Shown piece after piece: positions 26,508-35,224 of a DNA stretch of 64,000 nt. The translations under genes were made by a program, and so were the position numbers. A model generated the notes under the pieces. The model saw only the letters and a list, made by a program, of their open reading frames with translations. It was not told where the DNA came from and ran no database searches. Position 1 is the stretch's first letter. The number at the start of each line of letters is the position of its first letter. Location of the stretch: assembly GCA_000720375.1 (NCBI GenBank), contig JOAA01000010.1, positions 62,001 through 126,000 on the forward strand. The letters run 5' to 3'. This DNA comes from Rhodococcus rhodnii. GTDB taxonomy: Bacteria > Actinomycetota > Actinomycetes > Mycobacteriales > Pseudonocardiaceae.

Positions 26508-29500
26508 ATGATGGTCAGCGTGGCAGAACTCGACCTCTTCTCACCGGCAACCCGCGACTGGTTCGCGGGAGCCTTCGCCGCCCCGACCCAGGCGCAGGCC
26601 GGGGCGTGGCGAGCGGCTGCCGCCGGTGAACACGCACTGGTCGTGGCGCCAACCGGATCCGGTAAGACGCTCGCGGCCTTCCTCTGGGGCCTCGACCGGC
26701 TGGCCGTTCAGCCGCCTCCCAGCGAGCCCAAACACCGCTGCCGGGTCCTGTACATCTCCCCGCTCAAGGCGCTCGCGGTGGACGTCGAGCGCAACCTGCG
26801 GGCCCCGCTGGCCGGCATCCGGCAGGCCGCACACCGGCTGGGCCTGACGCCTCCCTCGATCACCGTCGGCATGCGGACCGGGGATACGCCCGCCGACGAA
26901 CGCCGAACGTTCGCCAGGACCCCTCCGGACATCCTGGTGACCACGCCCGAATCCCTTTTCCTCCTGCTCACGTCGGCCGCGCGGGAGTCACTCAAGGGCA
27001 TCGAGACCGTCATCGTCGACGAGGTGCACGCGGTGACCGGCACCAAACGCGGCGCGCACATGGCGTTGTCTCTGGAACGGCTGGACGCGTTGTTGCCCAA
27101 ACCGGCGCAGCGGATCGGGCTCTCGGCCACCGTCCGGCCCATCGAGGAGGTCAGCGCGTTCCTCGCCGGTGGTCGCCCGGTCACGGTCGTTCAGCCGAAG
27201 TCGGCCAAGACCGTGGAGATCACCGTCCAGGTCCCGGTCGAGGACATGACCGCCATCGACACACCTCAGGTGCCCGACCCCACCGGTGAGCTCCCGGTCC
27301 AGGGCGGGATCGGCACGCTTGAGGAGATCACGGGCGAGATCGGGGCCACCCGGCGGCCGTCGATCTGGCCCGCGGTCGAGGAACGCATCCTCAGCCTGGT
27401 GCGCCAGCACCGGTCGACCATCGTGTTCGCCAATTCCCGGCGGCTGGCTGAACGACTCACCGCCAGATTGAATGAGCTCGCAGAAGAACAGCCCTGGGAG
27501 TTGGACCGCTTCCCAGCCGAAGCAATCGGCCAGTCGGGGATCGCCGGTGGCGCCTCACCGGTGATCGCCAGGGCGCACCATGGCTCGATGGCGCGCGAAC
27601 AGCGCACTGTCGTCGAGGAGGAGCTGAAGTCCGGTCGGCTCCCCTGCGTCGTCGCGACGTCCTCACTGGAGCTCGGGATCGACATGGGCGCCGTCGATCT
27701 CGTCATCCAGGTCGAGGCGCCGCCGACGGTCGCGTCCGGCCTGCAACGTGTCGGCCGGGCAGGGCATCACGTGGGCGCGGTGTCCCGTGGCGTGATGTTC
27801 CCCAAGTTCCGCGGCGACCTCGTGTCGTGCGCTGTGGTCGCGGAACGCATGCGCGATGGGGCTATCGAGGCGCTTCGGTATCCCCGCAATCCGTTGGACG
27901 TACTTGCGCAGCACATCGTGGCGATGGTCGCACTCGAAGCATGGACCATCGACGAGCTGTCCACAGTGGTCCGGCGGGCCGCGAACTTCGCGTCGTTGCC
28001 GCAGTCCGCTTTGGAGTCCGTGCTGGACATGCTGTCCGGGCGGTATCCCAGCGAGGAGTTCGGCGAACTGCGGCCGCGTGTGACGTGGGACAGGATCACC
28101 GGCGAATTGCGTGGCCGGCCAGGCGCGCAACGGCTGGCGGTCACGTCCGGCGGCACCATTCCCGACCGCGGCCTGTTCACCGTGATGACCCCGCCCAGTG
28201 ACGGGCGTGCGGGGTCACGGGTCGGCGAGCTGGACGAGGAGATGGTCTACGAGTCCAGAGTCGGCGACACCTTCCTGCTCGGCACGTCGGCGTGGCGTGT
28301 CGAAGACATCACCCACGACCGGGTGATCGTGCTGCCCGCGCCCGGGCAGCCTGCCCGGATGCCGTTCTGGAAGGGCGACGCTCCCGGACGTCCATTGGAA
28401 CTCGGCAGGGCGATGGGCAAGTTCCTGCGTGAACTGTCCACTTTGGAAGACGATAAGGCCAGAGCGCGAGCCGCCGCGGCGGGTCTGGACGAATGGGCGA
28501 CGGACAACCTGCTGATGTATCTCGCCGAACAGAAACAGGCCACGAGACACATACCGGATGACCGGACCGTGCTTGTCGAGCGGTTCCGGGACGAACTCGG
28601 TGACTGGCGGCTGGTCGTGCACTCGCCGTTCGGCGCGCAGGTCAACGCACCCTGGGCGTTGGCCATCGCCGCACGGCTGCGCGAACAACGAGGCATCGAG
28701 GCGCAGATGGCGCACTCCGACGACGGGATCGTCATGCGGCTGCCGGACGCCGTCGACGACTCGGGCGCGGAGGTGACCGCGAGCGCCGAGGATGTCCTGC
28801 TCGATCCGGAGGAGATCGAACAGATCGTGGTCGCCGAGGTGGGTGGTTCGGCGCTGTTCGCGGCCCGGTTCCGGGAATGCGCCGCCCGATCACTCCTGCT
28901 GCCCCGACGGGATCCACGGCGGCGTAGTCCACTGTGGCAGCAACGCCAGCGTGCGGCGCAGCTGCTCTCGGTGGCTTCGAAGTACGAACGGTTCCCTGTG
29001 GTGTTGGAGGCCATGCGGGAGTGCCTGCAGGACGTGTACGACCTGAGCGGCTTGCGTGAGCTGATGACGGACGTGCGCGCCCGGCGGGTGCGTGTGGTCG
29101 ATGTGGAGACGCCGACGGCGTCGCCCTTCGCCCGCAGCCTGCTGTTCGGTTACGTGGGGATGTTCCTGTACGAGCTGGACACGCCGTTGGCCGAACGGCG
29201 TGCCGCGGCCTTGTCACTCGACTCGTCCCTGTTGGCCGAACTGCTTGGCTCCGAAGCGATCCGGGAGCTCCTGGACGCCGATGTGGTGGCCGAGGTCGAG
29301 CGGTCACTGCAACGGCTGGACCCGGATCGGCACGCCAGGCACGCGGAGGATGCGGCTGACCTCCTCCGTTTCCTCGGTGACCTGACCGAGGACGAGGCGG
29401 CCGCTCGCGGCATCAAGCCGGAGTGGCTGGCCGAACTGGTCGCCCAGCGCCGGGCGATCAGAGTGCGGATCGCCGGAGAGGACCGCGTCGTCGGCATCGA

Positions 29501-31100
29501 GGATGCCGGCCGGATGCGGGACGCGCTCGGTGTGGCGCTTCCGGTGGGGGTACCGGAGGCGTTCACCGAACCGGTCGCCGATCCGCTCGGCGATCTGCTG
29601 GCCCGCTATGCCCGCACGCACGGCCCGTTCCCCGCCGCCGAGGCCGCGGCGAGGTTCGGGCTTGGCACAGCGGTGGTGACAGGTGTGCTTGACCGGCTGG
29701 CCGGTACCGGTCGGCTCGTCCGTGGCGAGTTGAGACCAGGCGGCACGCACACCGAGTACTGCGACGCCGAGGTGTTGCGTCGGTTGCGCCGAGCATCGTT
29801 GGCGCGGCTCAGGGCTGAGGTGGAGCCGGTCGAGCAGGCCGCGCTCGGGCGATTTCTACCAAGTTGGCACGGCGTGGGGAAACGTTTGCGCACGGCGCCG
29901 ACAGCGGACGACGTGTTGTCCGTGGTGGAGCAGCTCGCTGGGACTCCCCTCCCGGCGAGTGCGCTCGAGTCGTTGATCCTGCCGGCACGGCTGCCAGGCT
30001 TCTCCCCTGCTCTGCTCGACGAGCTCACCGCGGCAGGCGAGGTCACCTGGTGTGGCAGTGGTTCGCTGGCCGGGGGCGATGGCTGGATCGCCCTCGCGCC
30101 AACGGACGTCGCCGACTTGTTGTTGCCGGATGTGGAGGACAACATCCCGGACTCGCCAGTGCACCAGGCCATCCTGTCCGCTTTGGACGGCGGTGCGCTG
30201 TTCTTCCGGCAACTGGTCGACCGGACCGGCTCCACCGACGACCAAGAGGTGGTCACCGCCCTCTGGGACTTGGTGTGGGCCGGCCTGGTCACCAACGACA
30301 CGCTCAACCCATTGCGCGCCTTGGTGTCCGGCCGCGGCGCAACGCACAAACCCCGCCGCTCAACACCACGCGGCCGTTACGCACGCATCCGCGCCCAGCG
30401 CCCGACCATGCCCAGCAGAACAGGCCCGCCCACCGTGGGCGGCCGTTGGTCGCTCGCGATCGAACGTGAACCCGACCCAACCCGCCGCGCCCATGCCCGC
30501 GCCGAAGCTTTCCTTGAACGCCACGGCGTTCTGACGCGCGGCGCCCTCGACACCGAACGCGTCACCGGCGGCTTCAGCGGCGTCTACAAAGTCCTGCGCG
30601 CCATGGAGGAATCCGGCCAGGTCATCCGCGGCTATGTGGTGGAAGGCCTTGGCGCAGCCCAGTTCGCCGCCCGCGGCGCAGTGGACCGCCTCCGCGCCCT
30701 CTCCCGCGCCGCAGGCAAAGACCCAGAACCAGTCGGCGCGGTAGTGCTCGCCGCCGCCGACCCAGCCCAACCGTACGGCGCAGCCCTCCTGTGGCCCGAC
30801 ACCGTCGGCGACGGAAAACACCGCCCCGCCCGCAAAGCAGGCGCTCTGGCCGTCCTCGTCGACGGCGAACCCGCCCTCTACGTCGAGCGCGGCGGAAAAT
30901 CCCTACTGTCCTTCACCGAGGAGGACAAGGCATTGCGCTCCGCCGCAGGAGCCCTCTCCCGTGCAGTCCGCGAGGGCTGGCTCGGCCAACTCGCCGTCCA
31001 ACGCGCCGACGGCGACGTCGCCCTCACCTCCCATCTCGCCGACATCCTCCGCGACGCCGGCTTCCGCGCCACCCCCAAAGGCCTCCGCCTCCGCGCATAA
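26508..31100 (+). CDS. lhr: Lhr-type ATP-dependent DNA helicase
   Basis: A 1530-residue superfamily 2 helicase of the Lhr (long) type, a 3'-to-5' DNA translocase linked to DNA repair in mycobacteria. The motor core shows APTGSGKT (Walker A, near residue 50), DEVH, SAT, and QRVGRAGH (motif VI). The long C-terminal part contains the Lhr winged-helix and beta-barrel domains, and the protein has the full family length. ATG 26511 and GTG 26520 are also in frame. The last ~800 bp become strongly C-rich on the coding strand, and the final ~54 bp are the apparent source of the repeat array that follows. Confidence 0.94.
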   Translation: MMVSVAELDLFSPATRDWFAGAFAAPTQAQAGAWRAAAAGEHALVVAPTGSGKTLAAFLWGLDRLAVQPPPSEPKHRCRVLYISPLKALAVDVERNLRAPLAGIRQAAHRLGLTPPSITVGMRTGDTPADERRTFARTPPDILVTTPESLFLLLTSAARESLKGIETVIVDEVHAVTGTKRGAHMALSLERLDALLPKPAQRIGLSATVRPIEEVSAFLAGGRPVTVVQPKSAKTVEITVQVPVEDMTAIDTPQVPDPTGELPVQGGIGTLEEITGEIGATRRPSIWPAVEERILSLVRQHRSTIVFANSRRLAERLTARLNELAEEQPWELDRFPAEAIGQSGIAGGASPVIARAHHGSMAREQRTVVEEELKSGRLPCVVATSSLELGIDMGAVDLVIQVEAPPTVASGLQRVGRAGHHVGAVSRGVMFPKFRGDLVSCAVVAERMRDGAIEALRYPRNPLDVLAQHIVAMVALEAWTIDELSTVVRRAANFASLPQSALESVLDMLSGRYPSEEFGELRPRVTWDRITGELRGRPGAQRLAVTSGGTIPDRGLFTVMTPPSDGRAGSRVGELDEEMVYESRVGDTFLLGTSAWRVEDITHDRVIVLPAPGQPARMPFWKGDAPGRPLELGRAMGKFLRELSTLEDDKARARAAAAGLDEWATDNLLMYLAEQKQATRHIPDDRTVLVERFRDELGDWRLVVHSPFGAQVNAPWALAIAARLREQRGIEAQMAHSDDGIVMRLPDAVDDSGAEVTASAEDVLLDPEEIEQIVVAEVGGSALFAARFRECAARSLLLPRRDPRRRSPLWQQRQRAAQLLSVASKYERFPVVLEAMRECLQDVYDLSGLRELMTDVRARRVRVVDVETPTASPFARSLLFGYVGMFLYELDTPLAERRAAALSLDSSLLAELLGSEAIRELLDADVVAEVERSLQRLDPDRHARHAEDAADLLRFLGDLTEDEAAARGIKPEWLAELVAQRRAIRVRIAGEDRVVGIEDAGRMRDALGVALPVGVPEAFTEPVADPLGDLLARYARTHGPFPAAEAAARFGLGTAVVTGVLDRLAGTGRLVRGELRPGGTHTEYCDAEVLRRLRRASLARLRAEVEPVEQAALGRFLPSWHGVGKRLRTAPTADDVLSVVEQLAGTPLPASALESLILPARLPGFSPALLDELTAAGEVTWCGSGSLAGGDGWIALAPTDVADLLLPDVEDNIPDSPVHQAILSALDGGALFFRQLVDRTGSTDDQEVVTALWDLVWAGLVTNDTLNPLRALVSGRGATHKPRRSTPRGRYARIRAQRPTMPSRTGPPTVGGRWSLAIEREPDPTRRAHARAEAFLERHGVLTRGALDTERVTGGFSGVYKVLRAMEESGQVIRGYVVEGLGAAQFAARGAVDRLRALSRAAGKDPEPVGAVVLAAADPAQPYGAALLWPDTVGDGKHRPARKAGALAVLVDGEPALYVERGGKSLLSFTEEDKALRSAAGALSRAVREGWLGQLAVQRADGDVALTSHLADILRDAGFRATPKGLRLRA

Positions 31101-32340
31101 CCTCCAAACCCTCCACCCTTACCTCACCCACGCTGCGCGACGCACCAACTTCCGCGCCACCCTCAAGGCCTGGCCCCGGGCATACCCGTCGCATCCCTCC
31201 ACGCCCAGCTCATCCACGTCCCCACGCAACACCGACTCCGCGCCGGCCAGAGGCCTCCGCCTCCGCGCATATCCACCACACACCACCTCCACCTCTACCT
31301 CACCCGCACCTTCCACAGCACACCGACTTCCGCGCCACTCCCAAGACCTGACCTCCGCGCCTAACCGCGCACCCCTCCACGCCCAGCTCACTCATCCCCA
31401 CCGCAACACAGACCTCCGCGCTAACCAGAGGCCTCCGCCTCCGCGCATATCCACCACACACCACCTCCACCCCAACTTCACCTACACCCTCCGCAACACA
31501 CCAACTTCCACGCCCCACCTGAAACGCACCCGCGCCCCTACCTCAACAGCGCCCGCACGTCGCCAGCATCCCCGCAACACCAACTTCCCCCACCCCGAAA
31601 CACGCCTCGCCCCGGCCGCAACCCCGACCCCTCTCACCCACACCTCACCGAGACCCTCCGCAACACTGGCTTCCGCGCCACTCCCAACACCTCCGCCTCC
31701 GCGCCTGACCTCACCCATATCCTCAGCGAAGCCGGCTTCCGCTACCTGCAGAGGTCGGCTTCGCCGAGTGGTGGGGCGCAAACCTCACAAGGCCCATGGG
31801 CGTAGGTAGAGGCGTGGCACATCGGCGCGTTCGCCCGGCCACAACCTGGACCGCGACGGAATACCGCGCCACTCAAAGACCCCGCCTCCGCACATAACCT
31901 CCATACCCCTCCCCACTTCACCGACACACCCTCCACAACACACCGACTTCCACGCCCCACTTCAAACGCACCGCGCCCCTACCTCAACAGCGGCGGCACC
32001 TCGCCAGCATCCCTGCAAACACCAACTTCCACACCACGCCCAAACAAAGCCTCCACCCCCGCCCCCTTCCCGCCCATACCTCTCCGAGTTCCTCCGCAAC
32101 ACCGGCTTCCGCGCCACTCCCAAGACCTCCGCCTCCGCGCCTAAACCGCTACACATCCACCTCTTGGCTCACCCACATCCCCTTTGCAACACCAACCGCG
32201 CACTGCCCAAGAGGCCTCCGCTTCCGCGCATATCCGCCACATGCCCCTCCACCCCGACTTCACCCACACCCTCCGCAACACCCTGACTTTCACACCCCAC
32301 CTGAAACACACGCGCGCCCTACCTCAACAGCGCCCGCACG
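31047..32340 (+). repeat. C-rich degenerate repeat array derived from the lhr 3' end, left block
   Basis: Starting with the last 54 bp of lhr (31047-31100), a motif recurs in degenerate copies, for example at about 31131, 31225, 31309, 31401, 31488, 31654 and 32091. The core reads CTCCGCAACACCGGCTTCCG followed by CGCCACTCCCAAGACCTCCG and CCTCCGCGC. Spacing is irregular (55-100 bp). The plus strand is very rich in C and poor in G. No frame keeps codon-like structure, so I annotate no gene here. The array continues after a 1,030-bp insertion. Confidence 0.85.
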
Positions 32341-32456
32341 TGTCAGCGGCCAGTCAGAATTCCCCGTGTACGGCCCAGTCAAGGCGGCCAGTTAGGGTCC
32401 CCGCTGGCGGCCAGATGCACAGCGGGTGACGACGGTCGCCACGGCTCCTCGGCGGG

Positions 32457-32514
32457 GGCCAACCGGAATACGGTCGAAACCCGCCACCGCGCTCTGTTTC
32501 CGCTGGTAAACGGA
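32457..32514 (+). repeat. Long internal inverted repeat, left arm
   Basis: These 58 bp are the reverse complement of 33075-33132 with three mismatches, all transitions; similarity extends about 5 bp inward. The arms flank 560 bp holding the small membrane-protein gene. They are distinct from the outer terminal repeats of the insertion, suggesting a nested mini-element. Confidence 0.85.
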
Positions 32515-32668
32515 CATGGAATGTCCATTGTGGCCTTTTTCGGTGACGATGTGTCACTGGCGTAACGCAACTCATGCCGCGCCCCCGCGTCCCCACATTG
32601 TGATGACTGGGCCCTCCGGCACACCGCGCGGAAGGGCCCAGCCTCGACCAACAGATTCGGAGAACACC

Positions 32669-33010
32669 GTGAGTTACTCTCGCCGCAGCCGTGCCGTGCT
32701 CGCCCTGGCCACGAACAACTGGCTGTCACGCTGCTACCTGGCCGCAGTGGTCCTCACGGCCGGATCCTCGCTCTACGAAGACATTTTCGTGAGTCACGCC
32801 GACGCTTCCATGGCCTATGTCGTGCCCATGCTGCTGACCGCCCCGCTGAACATGCTCTTCACCGTCGCGCTCAACTGGATCCCCACCGCCGCCCCCTTCT
32901 ACCTGGGAGTCGCGCTCGGCGCGCTCGTTAACTCCGTTATCCTGGGCGCGGTCGTCCGCGCAGTCCGCAGGCGCCGACCGTCATCCGCGCGCCCCGCCCC
33001 CACCGCCTGA
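32669..33010 (+). CDS. Small membrane protein, cargo of the inserted element
   Basis: A 113-residue protein with three to four hydrophobic helices (LSRCYLAAVVLTAG; AYVVPMLLTAPLNMLF; APFYLGVALGALVNSVIL) and a basic Arg/Pro-rich tail. GTG 32669 has a GGAG site 6 bp upstream. It resembles the small SCO4225-type membrane proteins of streptomycetes in size and layout, but this is a tentative match. A hairpin (32608-32640, TGGGCCCT stem with one bulge) lies just upstream. It is the only convincing gene inside the element, so it is cargo rather than a transposition protein. Confidence 0.7.
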   Translation: MSYSRRSRAVLALATNNWLSRCYLAAVVLTAGSSLYEDIFVSHADASMAYVVPMLLTAPLNMLFTVALNWIPTAAPFYLGVALGALVNSVILGAVVRAVRRRRPSSARPAPTA

Positions 33011-33074
33011 CCTCGCCAACCTGCACCCCACGCTCCACGGACGCCCCACCCTCACCCGGAGCACGGCACCCGCG

Positions 33075-33132
33075 TCCGCTTACCAGCGGAAACAGAGCGC
33101 GGTGGCAGGTTTCGACCGTATTCCGGTCGGCC
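33075..33132 (-). repeat. Long internal inverted repeat, right arm
   Basis: Partner of 32457-32514, 65 bp downstream of the cargo gene stop. The remaining ~240 bp to the right end of the element contain no recognisable gene; open frames exist on both strands but show no family resemblance. Confidence 0.85.
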
Positions 33133-33370
33133 TCCTCGGCGACCGGCCGCAGCGGCGCGGCCGCGCGAGTCGGCTGCCCGCATCGTGTGGCGCGTCATGG
33201 CACGGCTATGACCAGCGGCATGATCGCTCGGTGCGGCGGGCGGCCGAGCCGGTCGGCGGCATGGATCTCGACGAGCTCTGGATAGTCGTTGTCACTCAAC
33301 GCATTCCCCGCACGGCCAGTTATCTCCCGGTAAGTGGCCGCCAGTGGGGAGTTTGAACTGGCCACTAACA

Positions 33371-33660
33371 CGCACGTCGCCAGCATCCCTGCAAACACCA
33401 ACCTCCACCCACCACGCCCAAACAAGCCTCCACCCCGCCCCCTCCCCGCCCATACCTCACCGAGTTCCTCCGCAACACCGGCTTCCGCGCCGCTCCCAAG
33501 ACCTCCGCCTCCGCGCCTAAAGCCAGCGCACCACTCGCCGCCACCACCCGCCGACCTCCCCACACCTCCGCTATGTCGTCTTCCGCGCTGCCTTCTTCCG
33601 CGCTGTCCTCAAAGGTCTCAGTTACCGCACCCAACCTCCACGCCCTCTCAAATCCCTCGC
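33371..33660 (+). repeat. C-rich lhr-derived repeat array, right block
   Basis: Continuation of the array after the insertion. Positions 33377-33521 nearly duplicate 32000-32145 with a few small indels and substitutions, including a full copy of the lhr-end motif at about 33466-33520. Decay increases toward 33660, after which composition returns to normal. Confidence 0.8.
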
Positions 33661-33826
33661 GACGCTGACTGCCGCGTCACGGCCAACCAACATCGGCCCG
33701 CCTATCCCCGGGTTTCTACTAGCGTCGCTGTCCCTCAACGATCGCGATGTAGTCGTGGCGTTGGGGCGTGTGGCTCACCGTTCCGTTTTTCCAGTGCGGA
33801 TGTCCCGTTGGCGGTACGTTGCTGGC

Positions 33827-34171
33827 ATGGACGATGCCGTCACGCCGGAGGTCAGGGCGCTGCTCGACAAGGGTGGGCCGCTGACGATTGAGCTGCACGA
33901 ACTCCTGCTGGAGTTGTTCCCGGACGCTGTGCTCACCGCAGACAGTGAGAACATCGGGTACGGCACCACCACCGGCTACAAAGGACTGAAGTTCACCGTC
34001 GCCCCTTTCACTGGCTATGTGCGGTTGGGGATCGCGGGTGGGGCGAGTTTGCCGGATCCGGCGAAGCTCATGCAGGGCACTGGGAAGGTGCACCGGCATA
34101 TCAAGATCCGGTCGGTCGACGAGCTCGCTGCTCCTGCCTTGCGGGATCTGCTTGTCGCCGCGCTTCGCTAG
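33827..34171 (+). CDS. DUF1801-family protein
   Basis: A 114-residue protein of the DUF1801 (YdhG-like) family: IGYGTTTGYKGLKFTVAPF, then GYVRLGIAGGASLPDP and the GTGKVHRHIKIRS signature. Members are small alpha/beta proteins distantly related to frataxin-like folds; their role is unclear. ATG 33827 begins the conserved part; longer starts at 33755 and 33800 lack ribosome sites. It is the first ordinary gene after the repeat array. Confidence 0.8.
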   Translation: MDDAVTPEVRALLDKGGPLTIELHELLLELFPDAVLTADSENIGYGTTTGYKGLKFTVAPFTGYVRLGIAGGASLPDPAKLMQGTGKVHRHIKIRSVDELAAPALRDLLVAALR

Positions 34172-34277
34172 AAATGCCGGAAATGCCGCGCCACCGTTAT
34201 CCGGGGTAAGCCCTTCGGGTGACTAGCGCGGTGCGTTGCAAGTTGCATGTTGCCAATCATCGATAGGGTCAGTCGCC

Positions 34278-34931
34278 GTGAAGCGGCGAGCTGCTATCAA
34301 TCGGACAATTGTTGTCGTCGATGTGGAGGGCTTTGGCGATTACACCAGGATCAGGCCGAGTCAGCTCATTGTCCGCGAGACGATGTACCGGGCGGTCCGC
34401 AAAGGTTTGCGTGCCGCCGGTGTGCACTGGTTCAGATGCCACCACGTCGACAGGGGCGATGGCGTCTTCATCCTCGCGCCCACCTTGACCGACAAGGTGC
34501 GACTGGTTGAGGCCCTGCCTGTGGCACTGGCCCAGGCGCTGCGCCGACACAACTCCTGGCATCCGCCGGAGGAACGGATCCGGCTCCGACTCGCCATGCA
34601 CGCGGGCGAGATCGCGCGTGACGAACACGGTGTCACCGGCAATTCGATCAATCTGACTTTCCGGCTGGCCGACGCCCCGGAGCTGAAAAACGCGTTTCGC
34701 GAGTCACCTGGCGTGCTCGCTGTCATCACATCCGAGTGGTTCTACGACGAAGTCGTTCGGCACAGTTCCGTCGCCGAGTCTTATCGGCGCGTCCCCGTCA
34801 ACGTCAAGGAGACTTCCACATCCGGGTGGATGCACCTATTGAATTCACCGGATGACGATGGACATACAGCCCGGAGAATTCGACTGCGGCAACGCGTGCT
34901 TACCTGGTCCTCGCTTACTCGCCGACCCTAA
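34278..34931 (+). CDS. Stand-alone class III nucleotide cyclase-like protein
   Basis: A 217-residue protein of a single cyclase-fold domain. It retains the first metal aspartate (VVVDVEGFGDYTR, D15), the second (RGDGVFIL, near residue 70), the L-R-x-A-M-H-A-G-E-I strand, and a GNSINLTFRL segment with the N-x3-R pattern used for transition-state binding. There are no membrane helices and no sensor domain. Such solo cyclase-like proteins are common in actinomycetes and some belong to signalling or conflict modules. GTG 34278 follows an AGGGT site. Substrate residues cannot be assigned with confidence. Confidence 0.7.
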   Translation: MKRRAAINRTIVVVDVEGFGDYTRIRPSQLIVRETMYRAVRKGLRAAGVHWFRCHHVDRGDGVFILAPTLTDKVRLVEALPVALAQALRRHNSWHPPEERIRLRLAMHAGEIARDEHGVTGNSINLTFRLADAPELKNAFRESPGVLAVITSEWFYDEVVRHSSVAESYRRVPVNVKETSTSGWMHLLNSPDDDGHTARRIRLRQRVLTWSSLTRRP

Positions 34932-35193
34932 CTCGACAAGTGATGGGCAGGGCATCGAAGCCAAGATCGCGGTCCACGCCGATGGCCGCTCGACGACCCA
35001 CGTGACAATCATGCGCCCAGCCACAGGCGCGTTCGTTCCTCGCACCTCAAGGCGCCCCATCGGTCGAGTCCCCAGCGTCACCTGGCGCCGAAAGCCGCCG
35101 ACAGCGTCGCGACACCACCACCCCTTGCAGGCGCTTCGCGCAGCGGCAGGTTGTGCGCCGACCATTGACTTCGTAAAGAAAGTTCCCTATTAA
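34852..35193 (+). CDS. Possible small protein after the cyclase-like gene
   Basis: A 113-codon frame beginning inside the 3' end of the cyclase-like gene (80-bp overlap). The middle reads IEAKIAVHADGRSTTHVTIMRP, which looks like two beta strands, but the tail is Arg/Pro/His-rich and the codon usage is not distinctive. A minus-strand frame overlaps it. No family is recognised; it may be a small partner of the cyclase-like protein or non-coding. Confidence 0.25.
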   Translation: MTMDIQPGEFDCGNACLPGPRLLADPNSTSDGQGIEAKIAVHADGRSTTHVTIMRPATGAFVPRTSRRPIGRVPSVTWRRKPPTASRHHHPLQALRAAAGCAPTIDFVKKVPY

Positions 35194-35224
35194 TAGGCGG
35201 TCCCTGGCGCCGAGGAGGCCCCGC

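Larger units (their letters stand above)
32341..33370. mobile_element. Non-autonomous element with IS21-like ends
   Basis: A 1,030-bp insertion in the repeat array. It begins TGTCAGCGGCCAGTCAGAAT and the complement of its right end begins TGTTAGTGGCCAGTTCAAAC, an imperfect terminal inverted repeat of about 26 bp with TG...CA termini. A second copy of the GCGGCCAGTTAG...CCCC motif follows at 32384-32411, the multiple-end-repeat style of IS21-family elements. The 6-bp CGCACG is duplicated on both sides (32335-32340, 33371-33376). Sister repeat copies at 31541-31570 show the uninterrupted sequence. No istA or istB is present. Confidence 0.85.

Noticed and set aside
26988-28715. Several long minus-strand frames within lhr
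   Set aside because: Antisense shadows of a helicase gene with all SF2 motifs in one uninterrupted frame.
30961-31809. Thr/Pro/His-rich open frames in the C-rich array
   Set aside because: They arise from repeated C-rich DNA lacking stops; frames shift between repeat copies and no ribosome sites or domains are present.
33195-33563. Transposase remnant in the right part of the inserted element
   Set aside because: Open frames on both strands show no IstA, IstB or other transposase motif.
31047-33660. CRISPR array
   Set aside because: Repeat units are degenerate and irregularly spaced with no constant spacer length and no cas genes; copies derive from the lhr end.
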